Shown: piece by piece, positions 43,613 to 55,504 of the stretch
How positions within the stretch are numbered: position 1 is the first letter of the stretch
Layout of the letters: each line of letters starts with the position of its first letter
Origin: Thermococcus sibiricus MM 739
GTDB lineage: Archaea; Methanobacteriota_B; Thermococci; Thermococcales; Thermococcaceae
Reading direction: 5' to 3'
NCBI RefSeq assembly: GCF_000022545.1
Contig: NC_012883.1
Span: 372,001-436,000 of the forward strand
Length of the DNA stretch: 64,000 nucleotides
Notes under the pieces: model-generated
What the model was told of the DNA's origin: nothing
Databases searched by the model: none
What the model saw: the letters and a program-made list of their open reading frames with translations, nothing else
Program-made: the position numbers and the translations under genes

Positions 43613-44929
43613 ATGTATAGAACGCACTATTCGGGCCAAATAACTGAGGAGTTAAATAATCAAAAGATAAGAGTTGCAGGATGGGTGCATGAAGTTAAGG
43701 ATTTAGGCGGAATAAAATTTCTGTGGATACGGGACAGAGAGGGAATAGTTCAAGTAACCGCCCCAAAGAAAAAAGTCTCTGAGGAAGTTTTCAACCTCAT
43801 CCCAAGTCTTCACAATGAGGATGTGGTATCTGTTGAAGGAATTGTCAACTTCACACCTAAGGCCAGATTAGGATTTGAACTTATACCGGAGAAAATAATA
43901 CTCCTTTCGAAAGCCGAAACACCACTCCCCTTAGATCCCACAGGGAAGGTTAAAGCTGAACTGGATACAAGGCTTGATAACCGTTTTATGGATCTTAGAA
44001 GGCCTGAAATCATGGCAATATTTAAGATTCGTTCAAGTACTTTCAGAGCAGTTAGAGATTTCTTTCACAATGAAGGGTTTGTGGAAATCCATACACCCAA
44101 AATAATCGCTACAGCTACAGAGGGTGGAACTGAACTTTTCCCCATGAAGTATTTTGAAAAAGATGCATTTTTGGCTCAATCTCCCCAGCTTTATAAACAA
44201 ATTATGATGGCCTCGGGGTTGGACAGAGTATTTGAGATAGCCCCAATATTCAGAGCTGAGGAACACAACACAACTAGACATCTAAATGAGGCTTGGAGTA
44301 TTGATGGAGAAATGGCTTTTATAGAAGATGAAGATGAAGTAATGAAGCTTCTTGAACATCTTATAACTTATGCAGTCAATTATGTCCGAGAGAATAATGA
44401 AAAAGAACTTCAAACTCTCGGTTTTGAACTTGAAGAACCAAAACTTCCCTTTAGACGTGTTACATACACTGAAGCTCTGGAGATTTTGAGAGATCTTGGA
44501 AAAGAGATCTCTTGGGGGGAGGATATAGATACTGAAGGAGAAAAGCTCCTCGGCCAGTATATCAAAGAAAATTATGATGAGGATCTTTACTTTATATATC
44601 AGTATCCAAGCAGTGCAAAGCCCTTCTACATAATGAGGTATGACAACAAACCAGAAATCTCGAGGTCATTTGATCTTGAATACAGAGGGATAGAAATAAC
44701 ATCTGGAGGTCAAAGGGAGCACCGTTATGAGAAACTTAAGGCACAAATAGCAGAACAGGGATTAAATGTGGAAAGTTTCGACTTCTACCTAAAAGCATTC
44801 CGTTATGGTATGCCGCCGCATGGAGGTTTTGGTCTAGGGGCTGAGAGGCTCATCAAGCAGATGTTGAACTTGGGTAATATCCGAGAAGTTATGTTATTCC
44901 CAAGAGACAGAAGAAGGTTGGAACCATAA
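43613..44929 (+). CDS. aspS: Aspartyl-tRNA synthetase
   Basis: A 438-residue class II synthetase. N-terminal OB anticodon-binding domain ([22 protein letters not shown]). Catalytic core with motif 1 near [19 protein letters not shown], motif 2 [14 protein letters not shown] and motif 3 [14 protein letters not shown]. The archaeal short form without the bacterial GAD insertion; the T. kodakarensis enzyme has 438 residues too. The ATG is preceded by GGAGGTTTAAAC. Whether it is discriminating or also charges tRNA-Asn depends on residues I cannot weigh here. Confidence 0.96.
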   Translation: MYRTHYSGQITEELNNQKIRVAGWVHEVKDLGGIKFLWIRDREGIVQVTAPKKKVSEEVFNLIPSLHNEDVVSVEGIVNFTPKARLGFELIPEKIILLSKAETPLPLDPTGKVKAELDTRLDNRFMDLRRPEIMAIFKIRSSTFRAVRDFFHNEGFVEIHTPKIIATATEGGTELFPMKYFEKDAFLAQSPQLYKQIMMASGLDRVFEIAPIFRAEEHNTTRHLNEAWSIDGEMAFIEDEDEVMKLLEHLITYAVNYVRENNEKELQTLGFELEEPKLPFRRVTYTEALEILRDLGKEISWGEDIDTEGEKLLGQYIKENYDEDLYFIYQYPSSAKPFYIMRYDNKPEISRSFDLEYRGIEITSGGQREHRYEKLKAQIAEQGLNVESFDFYLKAFRYGMPPHGGFGLGAERLIKQMLNLGNIREVMLFPRDRRRLEP

Positions 44930-44990
44930 GAGCTTTATATTCTTTTACCTTTTTATGAATTTAGGAAACAAGTTGGTGGAGGAGAAAAAG

Positions 44991-47126
44991 ATGAAAAAAT
45001 TACCTCTGATTATGATGGGGTTGTTGATTTTATCATTTATGCCCTATGTGGAATCAGCTAGTGTTGGAAAAGCTAGTATTGATCAAATAATGCTTGGTTT
45101 AGGGGAATCAGTGACTTTTGGAGATTATAAGATCCAATTTGCCGATGTTGATCAAGCGTGGAGTCAGGCTTTAATAAAAGTGTATGCCAAGGATGGAAGT
45201 GTTGTGGCTAGTAAAGTACTTCCAACGGGTTATTCCCTCCCAGTTCCAGACAATCAAAACACTCTATTTTCAGTTAGACTTTCATGGATATTGGCAAGCA
45301 ACCAGAAGATTTTAATCTCACTGGGGTCTGATCTTGAATTAGTCGAAGGCGATGTACAGATTAACAAAAATAATGCATATAGCCTGCCCTACAAGTTTAA
45401 CGATGTGGTAATCCCTGCTATAAAGGTGAAGGTCACAAACACATATGAAAATAAAGCAGATGTTCAAATAACACTACCATATGAAACCGTAACTGCTACG
45501 ATTTTTGAAGGTGATTATTATGCGGTCCCGTATAAGTTAACCACTGACTTTCAATACTCGCCCTACTTATATCTCTACCTAAAAAATGCAACCACAAGCT
45601 ATGCAGTTTTTGATGTTTATCTTCCAAAGTATCCAACAACAGTTTTCCAATTGAGTGGGGGAGGCACTGGTGGCACTACACCAACAGAACCGATAGTTGA
45701 ACCGACAAAACTTGTGTACAATACTCTTCCTGAACTTTATAAAGGAGAGGAGCTTTTAATCCATGTTAATGGAACAAAATATAAATTACTTCTTGGCAAA
45801 GTTGAAGGGAAAATTATTTCTGAGGATCTTGTTGAATACTCTGCATACTTTACTTTGTTTAGAGGAGATGGCTCAAATGAACCATTAGAAACATTTAAGG
45901 TGTCTGCTGGAGGCAGTTATCTCGTAAAAGGAATTCCAATTAGAGTAAAGATTCCAGTAGGTGGTATCAATTTAGATTATAACAAAACGAAGTTAGAGTT
46001 GTATGTTCCAGAAGATGTAGAAGTGGAGTTTCCTAAAAGGGAAGCAAATCTAATGATTAATTTTAGGATTAACTCTGATAAGATCTTGATAAACGAAGAT
46101 CTAGTGGTCATGGTGGATGTGGAGAATAGAGGTAGAGGGGCAGCTATTGCAGCTAATGTTGAGTTGAAGTTTCCCGAATCGGGATTTAAGCCTTATAGCG
46201 GAACTTGGTCAGTTGATGTGATAGACCCATTTAAGAAATTGCCTACAATAATCTATATATTAAGAGCTACAGAAATTGGGACTTATGAGATTGGTCCAGT
46301 TAATGTGAGTTATTACAATCCCAATGATGAACTAACAGATAGTCCATCATCAATGTCCTCTAACCAATTGAAAGTGACAGTCTATGCAATTCCAAAGCTT
46401 TCTGTAATGGGAGAAGCCTTCAACGGAACTTGGAGTACTTATGTGCACACTCAAGAAAAAACTGCCAAATTAAAATTCACGATTTCTGCGGAAGGCAAAG
46501 ATCCAAAGTATGAATTTATTAAAAATGCTACCCTCCAACTGATAATCCCTGATACTCTTGATGGAGAGACAAAACTTTACGTTGGAGATATCAAGGCAGG
46601 GGAAACGAAGACTCTTGAAAGTGATGAAAGTGATTATGCAATACTAAAAGCTAGCAATTCTATAATAAGTGCAAAACTCGTATATCAAGATCCCGTAGGA
46701 AACTGGCATGAAGAGAACTTTGAAAACCTTGTTGTAGTTAACTCACTTCCACCTGCAGTGGAAATCAAGGAAGTGAAAGTTTATCCAGAACCAGAAGAAT
46801 TGCCATCCTATGTAAATACAACACTTGCTAACTTAGACAATGAAAGCAAGGTTGAACTCGCCGAGGCCCTAAAGAACATAAGTGTTTCATACCTACCACC
46901 CGAAACTGGTGTCAACTGGTGGCCAATCATTGCAATCCTCTTCATTTTAGTATCAGCAGTTTTAGGGTACAATTATGTGGGTCTAAAAGCAAAATACGAT
47001 AAAGCCCTTAAAGAACTTGGAAGGAAGAAGAGGAGACCAGGAGGACTCCCAAAGAAAGAAGAACCCCAAGTACTAAAAGTCGAAGAGACAGAAACTACTG
47101 AAACCAAAGAAGAACAACAACTTTGA
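44991..47126 (+). CDS. Large membrane-anchored cell-surface protein
   Basis: 711 residues. The signal peptide (KLPLIMMGLLILSFMPYVESAS) is followed by an ectodomain of beta-sandwich type, a flexible glycine/threonine/proline linker (SGGGTGGTTPTEP, about 221-233) and more Ig/CARDB-like repeats. These include VMVDVENRGRGAAIAANVELKFP and a related later repeat. A membrane helix (WWPIIAILFILVSAVLG, about 641-660) precedes a short charged tail rich in Lys and Glu. Several N-X-S/T sites make it a likely AglB substrate. The ATG at 44991 is chosen for GGTGGAGGAG; an in-frame ATG at 44955 is closer to the TATA-like TTTATATT. Possibly S-layer-associated; function unknown. Confidence 0.8.
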   Translation: MKKLPLIMMGLLILSFMPYVESASVGKASIDQIMLGLGESVTFGDYKIQFADVDQAWSQALIKVYAKDGSVVASKVLPTGYSLPVPDNQNTLFSVRLSWILASNQKILISLGSDLELVEGDVQINKNNAYSLPYKFNDVVIPAIKVKVTNTYENKADVQITLPYETVTATIFEGDYYAVPYKLTTDFQYSPYLYLYLKNATTSYAVFDVYLPKYPTTVFQLSGGGTGGTTPTEPIVEPTKLVYNTLPELYKGEELLIHVNGTKYKLLLGKVEGKIISEDLVEYSAYFTLFRGDGSNEPLETFKVSAGGSYLVKGIPIRVKIPVGGINLDYNKTKLELYVPEDVEVEFPKREANLMINFRINSDKILINEDLVVMVDVENRGRGAAIAANVELKFPESGFKPYSGTWSVDVIDPFKKLPTIIYILRATEIGTYEIGPVNVSYYNPNDELTDSPSSMSSNQLKVTVYAIPKLSVMGEAFNGTWSTYVHTQEKTAKLKFTISAEGKDPKYEFIKNATLQLIIPDTLDGETKLYVGDIKAGETKTLESDESDYAILKASNSIISAKLVYQDPVGNWHEENFENLVVVNSLPPAVEIKEVKVYPEPEELPSYVNTTLANLDNESKVELAEALKNISVSYLPPETGVNWWPIIAILFILVSAVLGYNYVGLKAKYDKALKELGRKKRRPGGLPKKEEPQVLKVEETETTETKEEQQL

Positions 47127-47181
47127 TCATTTTCTTAACTTTTATATACTCTCTCTTCTTTTGCTTCTCTTGGGATGAAAG

Positions 47182-47538
47182 ATGTTCAAGTATAAACAGG
47201 TCATGATAGTTAGGAGTGATTTAAAACTTAGTAAGGGAAAACTGGCTGTCCAGGTAGCTCATGGTGCAGTGACAGCAGCATTTAAAGCATACAAAGAAAA
47301 ACCTGAATGGTTTAAAGGATGGTTCAATGAAGGCCAGAAAAAGGTCGTAGTTAAAGCGGAGAGTGAACGTGAGTTATTTGAACTAAAGGCAGAAGCAGAA
47401 AAACTTGGGATTCCTAATTCGTTAATAAGGGACGCTGGGTTGACGGAAATCCCTCCAGGGACGATAACATGCCTAGCGATAGGTCCGGGGCCAGAAGAAA
47501 TTGTTAATAAGATCACTGGGAATCTAAAACTTGTGTGA
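47182..47538 (+). CDS. pth2: Peptidyl-tRNA hydrolase (Pth2 type)
   Basis: 118 residues of the archaeal/eukaryotic Pth2 fold, which releases peptides from stalled peptidyl-tRNA. Conserved elements are [20 protein letters not shown] with catalytic Lys, Gln and His, then [21 protein letters not shown] near the C-terminus. The start is near TATA CTTTTATATACT (about 47138-47149). The truD gene follows after ten bases. Confidence 0.95.
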   Translation: MFKYKQVMIVRSDLKLSKGKLAVQVAHGAVTAAFKAYKEKPEWFKGWFNEGQKKVVVKAESERELFELKAEAEKLGIPNSLIRDAGLTEIPPGTITCLAIGPGPEEIVNKITGNLKLV

Positions 47539-47548
47539 GTGGGAGAAA

Positions 47549-48817
47549 ATGGATTATAAACAATTTTTTTCGAATTTCAGGTACTTAAGTTCATCTAAGG
47601 GGATAGGGGGAAAAATCAAATCTAAACCAGAGGATTTTATTGTTAGAGAGGTTATTCCGAGGAGTGTGTTTAGGAGTGACCAATGTCTGATATATCTTAT
47701 TAAAAAACAAAATTGGGAAACAATGGCAGCAATAAAAGAGATTGCTAAGCGTATAGGGATTGATTATAAGAATGTAGGATTTGCAGGGACAAAAGATAGG
47801 CATGCTATAACTTATCAGTACATAAGCATATGCTCTGAGAATTTGGAGAGTATAAAAGAGAGTATCGCATCGTTAAATATTGAGGGAATTTCTTTGAAGT
47901 TTGTTGGACGTGGTAAACCATTAAAACTTGGTATGCTCATTGGGAATCATTTTCAAATCATTTTGAGAGGTTTAGAGGATCCAGAAAGGGCCCTAGAGAG
48001 AACTAAAAAGATTTTGAAAGAACTGAAACTTAAAGGGGGATTTCCAAACTATTTTGGTTCCCAACGCTTTGGTGAAAGGAGAGTTATTAATCATGAAGTT
48101 GGAAAGCTTTTACTAAAAGGAGACTTCGAAGGAGCAGCTTTGAAGTTTTTGGGCGAGTATACCGGTGACATGACGGGAGATGAAGCCCGTAAAGACTTCT
48201 TAAAAACCGGAGATGTGGAAAAAGCTTTAGAGGAATTTCCTAATTTTCTGAGATATGAGAGGGCAATGCTCTACAAGTACAGAGAAACTAGAAGCTGGAA
48301 AAAAGCCTTTGCGGTTCTTCCAAGGCCTATAGTTAGGATATTCATACACTCTTATCAGTCTTACCTATTTAATAAAGCCCTTTCTAGGAGGATTGAGGAG
48401 GGCTTATCTCTTAACGAGGCCCTTTCAGGGGATATAGTTTGTCAAGTGAAAAAAGGACTTCCAATCAGAAACAAGACCTTTAAAGTAACAGAGAGGTCTT
48501 TGAAATTTGTCAACGAGAGAGTTAAAAGAGGAGAAGCCATGGTGACTGGCCCAGTTTTTGGTTTTGCTTCAAGATTGGCCGATGGGCCAATGGGGAAAAT
48601 AGAGAGGGAGATCCTAGATGAAGAAGGAATAGATTTAAACGGATTTAAAATGAAGCAACTACCGATCTTGGCCGAAGCTGGCGGTAGAAGGGAGCTTCTG
48701 ATCAAACCTAGAGGGTTTAAGTATAAATCATCTGAAGAAGGCCTGATATTTAGATTTTTCCTCCCGAAGGGAGTTTACGCCACAAGTGTTATGAGGGAAA
48801 TAATGAAAGACCATTAA
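47549..48817 (+). CDS. truD: tRNA pseudouridine synthase TruD
   Basis: 422 residues. Converts uridine 13 of tRNA (position 35 in some eukaryotic tRNAs) to pseudouridine. The catalytic Asp is Asp83 in [13 protein letters not shown]. Other family segments are [21 protein letters not shown] and the TruD insertion domain with [15 protein letters not shown]. The frame opens at 47531, but the ATG at 47549 ([10 protein letters not shown]) after GTGGGAGAAA is preferred. Between pth2 and phosphoglycolate phosphatase on one strand. Confidence 0.95.
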   Translation: MDYKQFFSNFRYLSSSKGIGGKIKSKPEDFIVREVIPRSVFRSDQCLIYLIKKQNWETMAAIKEIAKRIGIDYKNVGFAGTKDRHAITYQYISICSENLESIKESIASLNIEGISLKFVGRGKPLKLGMLIGNHFQIILRGLEDPERALERTKKILKELKLKGGFPNYFGSQRFGERRVINHEVGKLLLKGDFEGAALKFLGEYTGDMTGDEARKDFLKTGDVEKALEEFPNFLRYERAMLYKYRETRSWKKAFAVLPRPIVRIFIHSYQSYLFNKALSRRIEEGLSLNEALSGDIVCQVKKGLPIRNKTFKVTERSLKFVNERVKRGEAMVTGPVFGFASRLADGPMGKIEREILDEEGIDLNGFKMKQLPILAEAGGRRELLIKPRGFKYKSSEEGLIFRFFLPKGVYATSVMREIMKDH

Positions 48818-48828
48818 GGTGAGTTCTC

Positions 48829-49533
48829 ATGATTAAGGCAATTTCAATAGATATAGATGGGACAATAACATATCCAAATAGGAGATTACAGGAAAATGCA
48901 GTAGAAGCTATAAGATTAGCAGAAAACCTTGGAATTCCTGTCATGCTTGTTACTGGAAATAGTGCATGTTTTGCTTATGCTGCCACCATTTTGATAGGTA
49001 CTACCGGCCCATTCATCGCTGAAGATGGAGGAGTAATAGGAGATAAAAGCAACAATCGTATCTTTTTGGGTGATATGGGGGATTCAATGATTTTGTGGAG
49101 TGAGCTAAAAAAGCGTTATCCCAATGCTGAGATGAGTGATACAATGAAATATGGGGAGAGACGGGCAGGCTTAGTAATAAAAAGAACAGTGCCAGTGGAA
49201 GTGGTTAGGGGAATAATTGAGGAGTTAAATTTGGATTTGATTGCTGTGGATAGTGGATACGCGATCCACGTAAAGCAGCCTCACGTTAACAAAGGTGAAG
49301 GAATAAGAAATGCATGTCAGAAACTTGGAATAACTCCTGAACAAGTTGCACATATTGGAGATGGGGAAAATGATCTTGATGCGTTTAAAGTGGTTGGGTA
49401 TAGGGTTGCAGTGGCTCAGGCCCCTGAAGTTTTAAAAAGAGAAGCAGACCATGTCACGACTAAACCCTACGGAGATGGAGGAGCTGAAGGGATTATTCAT
49501 ATTCTAAAAAAATTTGGATACTTAGAGATCTAA
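48829..49533 (+). CDS. Phosphoglycolate phosphatase (archaeal HAD, Cof-type)
   Basis: 234-residue HAD hydrolase with C2 cap. Motif [12 protein letters not shown], motif [13 protein letters not shown], and motif [14 protein letters not shown]. The segment [10 protein letters not shown] and length match the archaeal phosphoglycolate phosphatase of Thermoplasma/Pyrococcus type; sugar-phosphate activity is an alternative. The ATG follows AAGGTGAGTTCTC. Its stop overlaps the convergent pyrF by four bases. Confidence 0.88.
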   Translation: MIKAISIDIDGTITYPNRRLQENAVEAIRLAENLGIPVMLVTGNSACFAYAATILIGTTGPFIAEDGGVIGDKSNNRIFLGDMGDSMILWSELKKRYPNAEMSDTMKYGERRAGLVIKRTVPVEVVRGIIEELNLDLIAVDSGYAIHVKQPHVNKGEGIRNACQKLGITPEQVAHIGDGENDLDAFKVVGYRVAVAQAPEVLKREADHVTTKPYGDGGAEGIIHILKKFGYLEI

Positions 49534-50282
49534 CCGAAATAGTATTTATCTAAGAGATCCTTGAATTTTTCTGCGCTTTTTTTAATGTCTTCAGCAAAAA
49601 TAATTGCTCGTGAGACATTTACCATAACATCTTTGCCTTTTAAGTCCCTAAGAATCTCTGGATTCCCTCCTTGGGCCCCGATTCCGGGGATTAACCACGA
49701 AAGGTGCCCACTTTTTTTGGATATCCCCTCTATAAACTCCTCTTTTGTGGCCCCAACTACGATACCAACTTTTTTAGGGTATGCGAGTTCAAGTTCCTTC
49801 GAAAGTTCAAGAACCCGAGAATACACTGGCACTTCAATTTCATTAGCCGATTTGTTGCTTGTTAAAAGAAGAATAAAAGCATGTCCTTTTTTTAAAAAGG
49901 GAATTATAGCATCTCTACCCATGTAGGGATTAACAGTTACAGAGTCTACCTTTAGTTTCTCAAAATATGCTTCTGCATAGGCCTTTGCGGTGTTCCCTAT
50001 GTCTCCTCTTTTGGCATCTAAGATTATGGGCACGTTAGTTTTTTGTTTTATCAGTTCTATGGTTTCTTCCATGACTTTGTATCCCTTCCATCCAAGTTTC
50101 TCATAAAATGCAATGTTGATCTTATAGGCACAAACAAGATCTGCAGTTTCATGCACAATATGTTCATTGAATTCCAAAATATCCTTGAATCTCTTAGGAA
50201 TCTTATCTATATCACTATCTAGTCCCACCACTAGGATTGAGTTGTTTTTTTCTCGGGATTTTCTATATTTATTAATGAACAT
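49530..50282 (-). CDS. pyrF: Orotidine-5'-phosphate decarboxylase, type 2
   Basis: About 250 residues; last step of UMP synthesis. The active-site signature is [20 protein letters not shown] (about residues 93-112), followed by [13 protein letters not shown] and [11 protein letters not shown]...[10 protein letters not shown]. These are the marks of the longer type 2 PyrF common in bacteria, not the 210-residue ADLKLADIPN type usual in Pyrococcus and Thermococcus. Start at 50282 ([12 protein letters not shown]), which overlaps the pyrD stop; GGTGGCCTCA precedes it. Last gene of the pyr operon. Confidence 0.9.
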   Translation of the reverse strand: MFINKYRKSREKNNSILVVGLDSDIDKIPKRFKDILEFNEHIVHETADLVCAYKINIAFYEKLGWKGYKVMEETIELIKQKTNVPIILDAKRGDIGNTAKAYAEAYFEKLKVDSVTVNPYMGRDAIIPFLKKGHAFILLLTSNKSANEIEVPVYSRVLELSKELELAYPKKVGIVVGATKEEFIEGISKKSGHLSWLIPGIGAQGGNPEILRDLKGKDVMVNVSRAIIFAEDIKKSAEKFKDLLDKYYFG

Positions 50283-51201
50283 TGAGGCCACCTTTGTGTG
50301 CTACCCCGATGATCTTATTAAAACTTTCAATTTTTTTACGCTCAAGAAATGCTTTAATTCCCTCTATGATTCTGACAGGAGCTTCTGGATCAACCATAAC
50401 TGCTGTACCCAGCCCTAGAAGCGATGCGCCCGCCATAGCATACTCGATGGCATCTTGCCAGTTCATGATACCGCCAATTCCTATTATTGGAACGTCTAAG
50501 GCCTCTCTGGTTTTGAAAACTTTTGCAAGGGTTATGGGTTTTACTGCAGGCCCGCCAAGACCTCCCGTTTTGAGCTTGAGTATAGGTAATCCAGTTTCAA
50601 CGTCTATTCTCATGGCTTGGGCCCCGTTTCCTATAGTTAGACCATCTGCACCAGCATCTACTGCGGTTTTTGCTATCTCTACTATATCTGTCACATCTGG
50701 TGCCAATTTTGCAATTATTGGTTTGCCTGTCAATTTTCTTACAATTTTCACGACTTTCTCTGTGAGTTTTGCATCCTCTGCCCACCTTCGTTTTCCTTTA
50801 ACATTGGGACATGAGAGGTTGATCTCAATAATCTTGATTTCCTTTATTTTATCCATTTCTTCCCCTAAAATTTCCCATTCATCCATACTAAACCCCGCAA
50901 TGCTCCCGATTTTGATGGTTTTGAGTTCCTTAAGGCGTGGAGCAATTTCCTCTACAAATCCTTCTATTCCGGGGTTTTGGAGTCCGATAGAGTTAATAAC
51001 TCCCCCATGTGAATCTACCAGTCTTGGAGGGGGATTTCCTTCTCTTGGCTTGAGAGTAACTGTTTTCAAAGTTATTGCACCAATATTTGAAAAGTCAAGA
51101 TAGGGCATGAGTTCAAAACCAAATCCAACAGGTCCAGAAGCCAGTATTATTGGATTCCTGAACTTTATTCCAAATACATCGATGCTTAAATCCACTCCCA
51201 T
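50272..51201 (-). CDS. pyrD: Dihydroorotate dehydrogenase catalytic subunit (class 1B)
   Basis: 309-residue FMN barrel oxidising dihydroorotate to orotate. FMN and substrate motifs: ILASGPVGFG, LKTVTLKPREGNPPPR, INSIGLQNPG, INLSCPNVKG, IIAKLAPDVTDI, GGLGGPAVKPI and GIGGIMNWQDAIEYAMAGAS. The 1B class uses an iron-sulfur/FAD partner, which is the pyrK gene directly upstream with a 16-base overlap, so the enzyme should be NAD-dependent or use another carrier through PyrK. Start ATG 51201. Confidence 0.95.
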   Translation of the reverse strand: MGVDLSIDVFGIKFRNPIILASGPVGFGFELMPYLDFSNIGAITLKTVTLKPREGNPPPRLVDSHGGVINSIGLQNPGIEGFVEEIAPRLKELKTIKIGSIAGFSMDEWEILGEEMDKIKEIKIIEINLSCPNVKGKRRWAEDAKLTEKVVKIVRKLTGKPIIAKLAPDVTDIVEIAKTAVDAGADGLTIGNGAQAMRIDVETGLPILKLKTGGLGGPAVKPITLAKVFKTREALDVPIIGIGGIMNWQDAIEYAMAGASLLGLGTAVMVDPEAPVRIIEGIKAFLERKKIESFNKIIGVAHKGGLNVH

Positions 51202-51902
51202 ATTATCTCCTCCTTTCTGAATAGTGGCCCATTTTTACAGACAAGCTTCACGCCTTTTTTGGTCTTTACAGCACAGCTTTTACAAGTACCTATTCCACAT
51301 CCCATCATAGCCTCAAGCGATACATAGGAAGTTGCAGGCAGATTCTTTAACATCGGCACCGGCCCACATGCTAAAATTCCGATTTCTTCTGAATATACAT
51401 CTTTTAAAACATCTACCACTGTTTTTTCACTTTCCTCTTCGATTATTAGATTCTTCTGTTCTTTTTCAGTAAATAGTTCCCGTATATAACTTCCTTTAAA
51501 TCCATAGAGCTTTTCATAAACCATGGCCGGATGAAGTTCGGAGAAAAAGTTTAATGGGGCTACTCCACTTCCACCCCCAACGAGTATATATTGTTTTTCA
51601 CCGTCTATTAAGTCAATATAGGGATTTCCGTGGGGCCCTCTTATGTAGAACATCTCCCCAATTGGGCTTGAGAAGATTTTGCCTGTTAATCTTCCCACTC
51701 GTTTTATAAATAATGTGAGTTCTCTGTTCTTGTAGGAGTAGATAGAAAATGGTTTCGCTAAAATTGGTTCATCTGAGGCTTTAAGCATCACAAATTGACC
51801 AGCCTCGGGATTTTCCAGATCTCCATAAAGTTTGAACGTGAAAAAACCATAATCCTTGGATATTTTTTTCTCTTTTAGTTCAGCTTCAATCAACGTTATC
51901 AC
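51186..51902 (-). CDS. pyrK: Dihydroorotate dehydrogenase electron transfer subunit
   Basis: 238 residues of the ferredoxin-reductase family with FAD and a [2Fe-2S] cluster. FAD binding: PILAKPFSIYSYKN; NAD-type domain VGGGSGVAPL and LACGPVPML; C-terminal cluster MGCGIGTCKSCAVKTKKG...LVCKNGP with four cysteines. It passes electrons from PyrD. Overlaps pyrC and pyrD by about 16 bases on each side, showing tight translational coupling in the pyr operon. Confidence 0.93.
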   Translation of the reverse strand: MITLIEAELKEKKISKDYGFFTFKLYGDLENPEAGQFVMLKASDEPILAKPFSIYSYKNRELTLFIKRVGRLTGKIFSSPIGEMFYIRGPHGNPYIDLIDGEKQYILVGGGSGVAPLNFFSELHPAMVYEKLYGFKGSYIRELFTEKEQKNLIIEEESEKTVVDVLKDVYSEEIGILACGPVPMLKNLPATSYVSLEAMMGCGIGTCKSCAVKTKKGVKLVCKNGPLFRKEEIIWEWI

Positions 51903-53151
51903 CTCTGTATACTATTTTGCCATTTTTAATAGTTAATTCAACAACTCCTGGGAGAGTTCTGTTTAAAAATGGAGTGTTTTTTCCTTTAGAGAGGAGGCTC
52001 TTCTCAGTAACTTTCCATCTTTTGTTTGGGTCAACTATTACAATGTCCCCAACATAGCCTGGGGCAAAATCGCCTCGAAGGCCTAAATTAAAAATTTTTG
52101 CAGGCTTCCAAGTGACCTTCTCCAGAAGGGATACGAATGATATTTCATACATCTCTGCTATAAGAAATAAAGATGAGAGAAGGGTTTCAATACCACTTAT
52201 CCCAAATGGAGCGCTCTCTATATCTGTAGACTTCTCTTCTTTTGAATAAGGCGCGTGATCTGTAACTATTATGTCTATTGTACCGTCTATGAGTCCTTTA
52301 ACTAAGGCTTCTTGGTCCTCTTGTGTTGGCAGTGGAGGATTAACTTTTTTGAAAGGAGAGCGATCCTTTAAATCTTCATCAGTAAAGAGTAGGTGGTGGT
52401 GAGTTACTTCTCCCGTAACTGGAATTGTCCTTTTCTTTGCGTTTTTCAAAATCTCTACAGATGCCTTTGTAGATAAGTGCTGTATATGAATATGGGCCCC
52501 AGTATAGCGGGCAACTTCTATATCACGTGCAACGGCAATGGATTCAGCTATATCTGGGATTCCACTTACCCCATACCTCTTTGAGAATTGCCCCTCTCTC
52601 ATACTTCCTCCTGAAAGTTCTTTTATTTCCGCATGATCGGCAATTGGCTTTCCAACTGCTCTGGCAAATTTTGCTGCCTCAAGGAATATTTTGAAACTTT
52701 GAGGAGTTGTGCCATCATCACTGAATGCTATCACATGGCTAGCTAAGCTTTTAAAATTTACAAGCTTATTTCCTTTCCGTCCTTCTGTTATTGCGCTTGT
52801 TGGAAAAATATCTATGAGCCCAACTTCATGGGCCCTTTGTTTTACATGTTCAATAATCCGCGGGCTATCTAAAGCAGGGTTTGTGTTGGGCATTACTGCC
52901 ACAGTAGTGACGCCTCCATGAATGGCTGCTTTAGATCCACTCTCTATTGTTTCCCTATGTTCGTAGCCGGGTTCTCTGAAATGAGCATGCATATCTATTA
53001 AACCTGGAATTACAAGTTTATCCTCAGCATCTATATAGTCTTTTCCTTCTTTGGGTTTATCCTGTTGAACTTTTTTGATTAGCCCGTTTTTTAACACAAT
53101 ATACCCTTTTCCCTGGTAGCTATGTGAAAGTATTTCTCCCTTAATTATCAT
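51886..53151 (-). CDS. pyrC: Dihydroorotase
   Basis: 421-residue amidohydrolase cyclising carbamoyl aspartate to dihydroorotate. Metal ligands: DMHAHFREPGYEHRE (His-x-His), HADH-equivalent DHAEIK, HIQHLSTK, and TDHAPYSKEEK. The 420-residue length and HAHFREPG motif mark the class I (type PyrC2) dihydroorotase rather than the 340-residue E. coli type. The ATG at 53151 lies nine bases downstream of the pyrI stop. Third gene of the operon. Confidence 0.95.
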   Translation of the reverse strand: MIIKGEILSHSYQGKGYIVLKNGLIKKVQQDKPKEGKDYIDAEDKLVIPGLIDMHAHFREPGYEHRETIESGSKAAIHGGVTTVAVMPNTNPALDSPRIIEHVKQRAHEVGLIDIFPTSAITEGRKGNKLVNFKSLASHVIAFSDDGTTPQSFKIFLEAAKFARAVGKPIADHAEIKELSGGSMREGQFSKRYGVSGIPDIAESIAVARDIEVARYTGAHIHIQHLSTKASVEILKNAKKRTIPVTGEVTHHHLLFTDEDLKDRSPFKKVNPPLPTQEDQEALVKGLIDGTIDIIVTDHAPYSKEEKSTDIESAPFGISGIETLLSSLFLIAEMYEISFVSLLEKVTWKPAKIFNLGLRGDFAPGYVGDIVIVDPNKRWKVTEKSLLSKGKNTPFLNRTLPGVVELTIKNGKIVYRGDNVD

Positions 53152-53160
53152 AATCGTTCC

Positions 53161-54573
<1,413 letters not shown>

Positions 54574-54608
54574 GTTAACATATCTGTGCGGATATAGAGG
54601 TGGTTTAC

Positions 54609-55169
54609 ATGAAAATGTCAAAGGAAAAGCAGCTTTTAATTGAACTTATCTTTGAGGAGAAAGCAATTGAGTTTGGGCATTTTATTCTCAGTTCTGGAAA
54701 AGAAAGTAACTATTACATTAACATTAAAAAACTTATAACGAATCCCAAAGCATTAAGGCTCATTGCGTCCCTTATGAAAATCAAGATAGATGAGTTTGCT
54801 CTTGAATATGACAAAATAGCAGGGCCGGAACTTGGAGCGGTCCCCATAGCAGTTTCTTTGGCTTTAGTGACTGATAAGCCTCTGCTAATAGTACGAAAGA
54901 AGAAAAAAGAATATGGAACAGGGAGGCAAATTGAGGGTGAAGTGAAAAAAGGTGAGAGAGTACTTCTTGTAGAAGATGTTACAACTACTGGTGGAAGTGT
55001 TCTCAGGGCAGCGAAAGCTTTGGAAGAGGAAGGTGCCAAAATAGTTGGGATAATGGTAGTAGTTGATCGGGAAGAAGGTGCTAAAGAAGCTTTAGGAAAA
55101 GAAGGTTACACCCTGATTCCGCTGGTAACAGTGGGAGATCTATTCAAATATAGAGAAAAGAGAGAATAA
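54609..55169 (+). CDS. pyrE: Orotate phosphoribosyltransferase
   Basis: About 186 residues; adds orotate to PRPP giving OMP. The PRPP loop is [37 protein letters not shown] marks the orotate-binding N-terminus; the flexible loop with [15 protein letters not shown] closes the site. Start at 54609 after GAGGTGGTTTAC. Divergent from pyrB, it completes the six-step pathway except carbamoyl phosphate synthesis. Confidence 0.94.
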   Translation: MKMSKEKQLLIELIFEEKAIEFGHFILSSGKESNYYINIKKLITNPKALRLIASLMKIKIDEFALEYDKIAGPELGAVPIAVSLALVTDKPLLIVRKKKKEYGTGRQIEGEVKKGERVLLVEDVTTTGGSVLRAAKALEEEGAKIVGIMVVVDREEGAKEALGKEGYTLIPLVTVGDLFKYREKRE

Positions 55170-55170
55170 A

Positions 55171-55449
55171 TCAAAAATAATCTTCAAGGGTTTTTGCTTT
55201 AACCATTATCATTGCCTTTTCGTTTCCATAGAAGATTTCAACAAGGCCTTCTGATTCTAACGTTTTTAACATGCGTAAAAGCCACGGCATTGGTGTTTCA
55301 AGCTCTTCACTTAACTTTTGTAAAGAAGTAGCCCTCTTTTTTGTTACCAAGAGTTTGTAGATAACATTTTTCCTAGCAACCATTCCAAGAACACCAAATG
55401 TTATATTGTCTTTGATTCTAATAAACGTTTCTTGGTATACTATTGACAT
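55171..55449 (-). CDS. Small winged-helix transcriptional regulator
   Basis: 92 residues. The winged helix core is VIYKLLVTKKRATSLQKLSEELETPMPWLLRMLKTLESEGLVEI, with a wing FYGNEKAMIMVKAK. No sensor domain. Convergent with pyrE (one base between stops), so a link to pyrimidine control is possible only by position. Not recognised as a named family. Confidence 0.7.
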   Translation of the reverse strand: MSIVYQETFIRIKDNITFGVLGMVARKNVIYKLLVTKKRATSLQKLSEELETPMPWLLRMLKTLESEGLVEIFYGNEKAMIMVKAKTLEDYF

Positions 55450-55475
55450 TGTGACAAATCCACTTAACCAGCATC

Positions 55476-55484
55476 TTTTTATAT
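55476..55484 (+). promoter_or_regulatory. TATA box of the m5U methyltransferase gene
   Basis: TTTTTATAT centred 25 bases before the ATG, so the transcript should be leaderless or nearly so. No Shine-Dalgarno is present before this ATG, which agrees. Confidence 0.6.
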
Positions 55485-55504
55485 GCTCCCTCTAAACATG
55501 ACAC

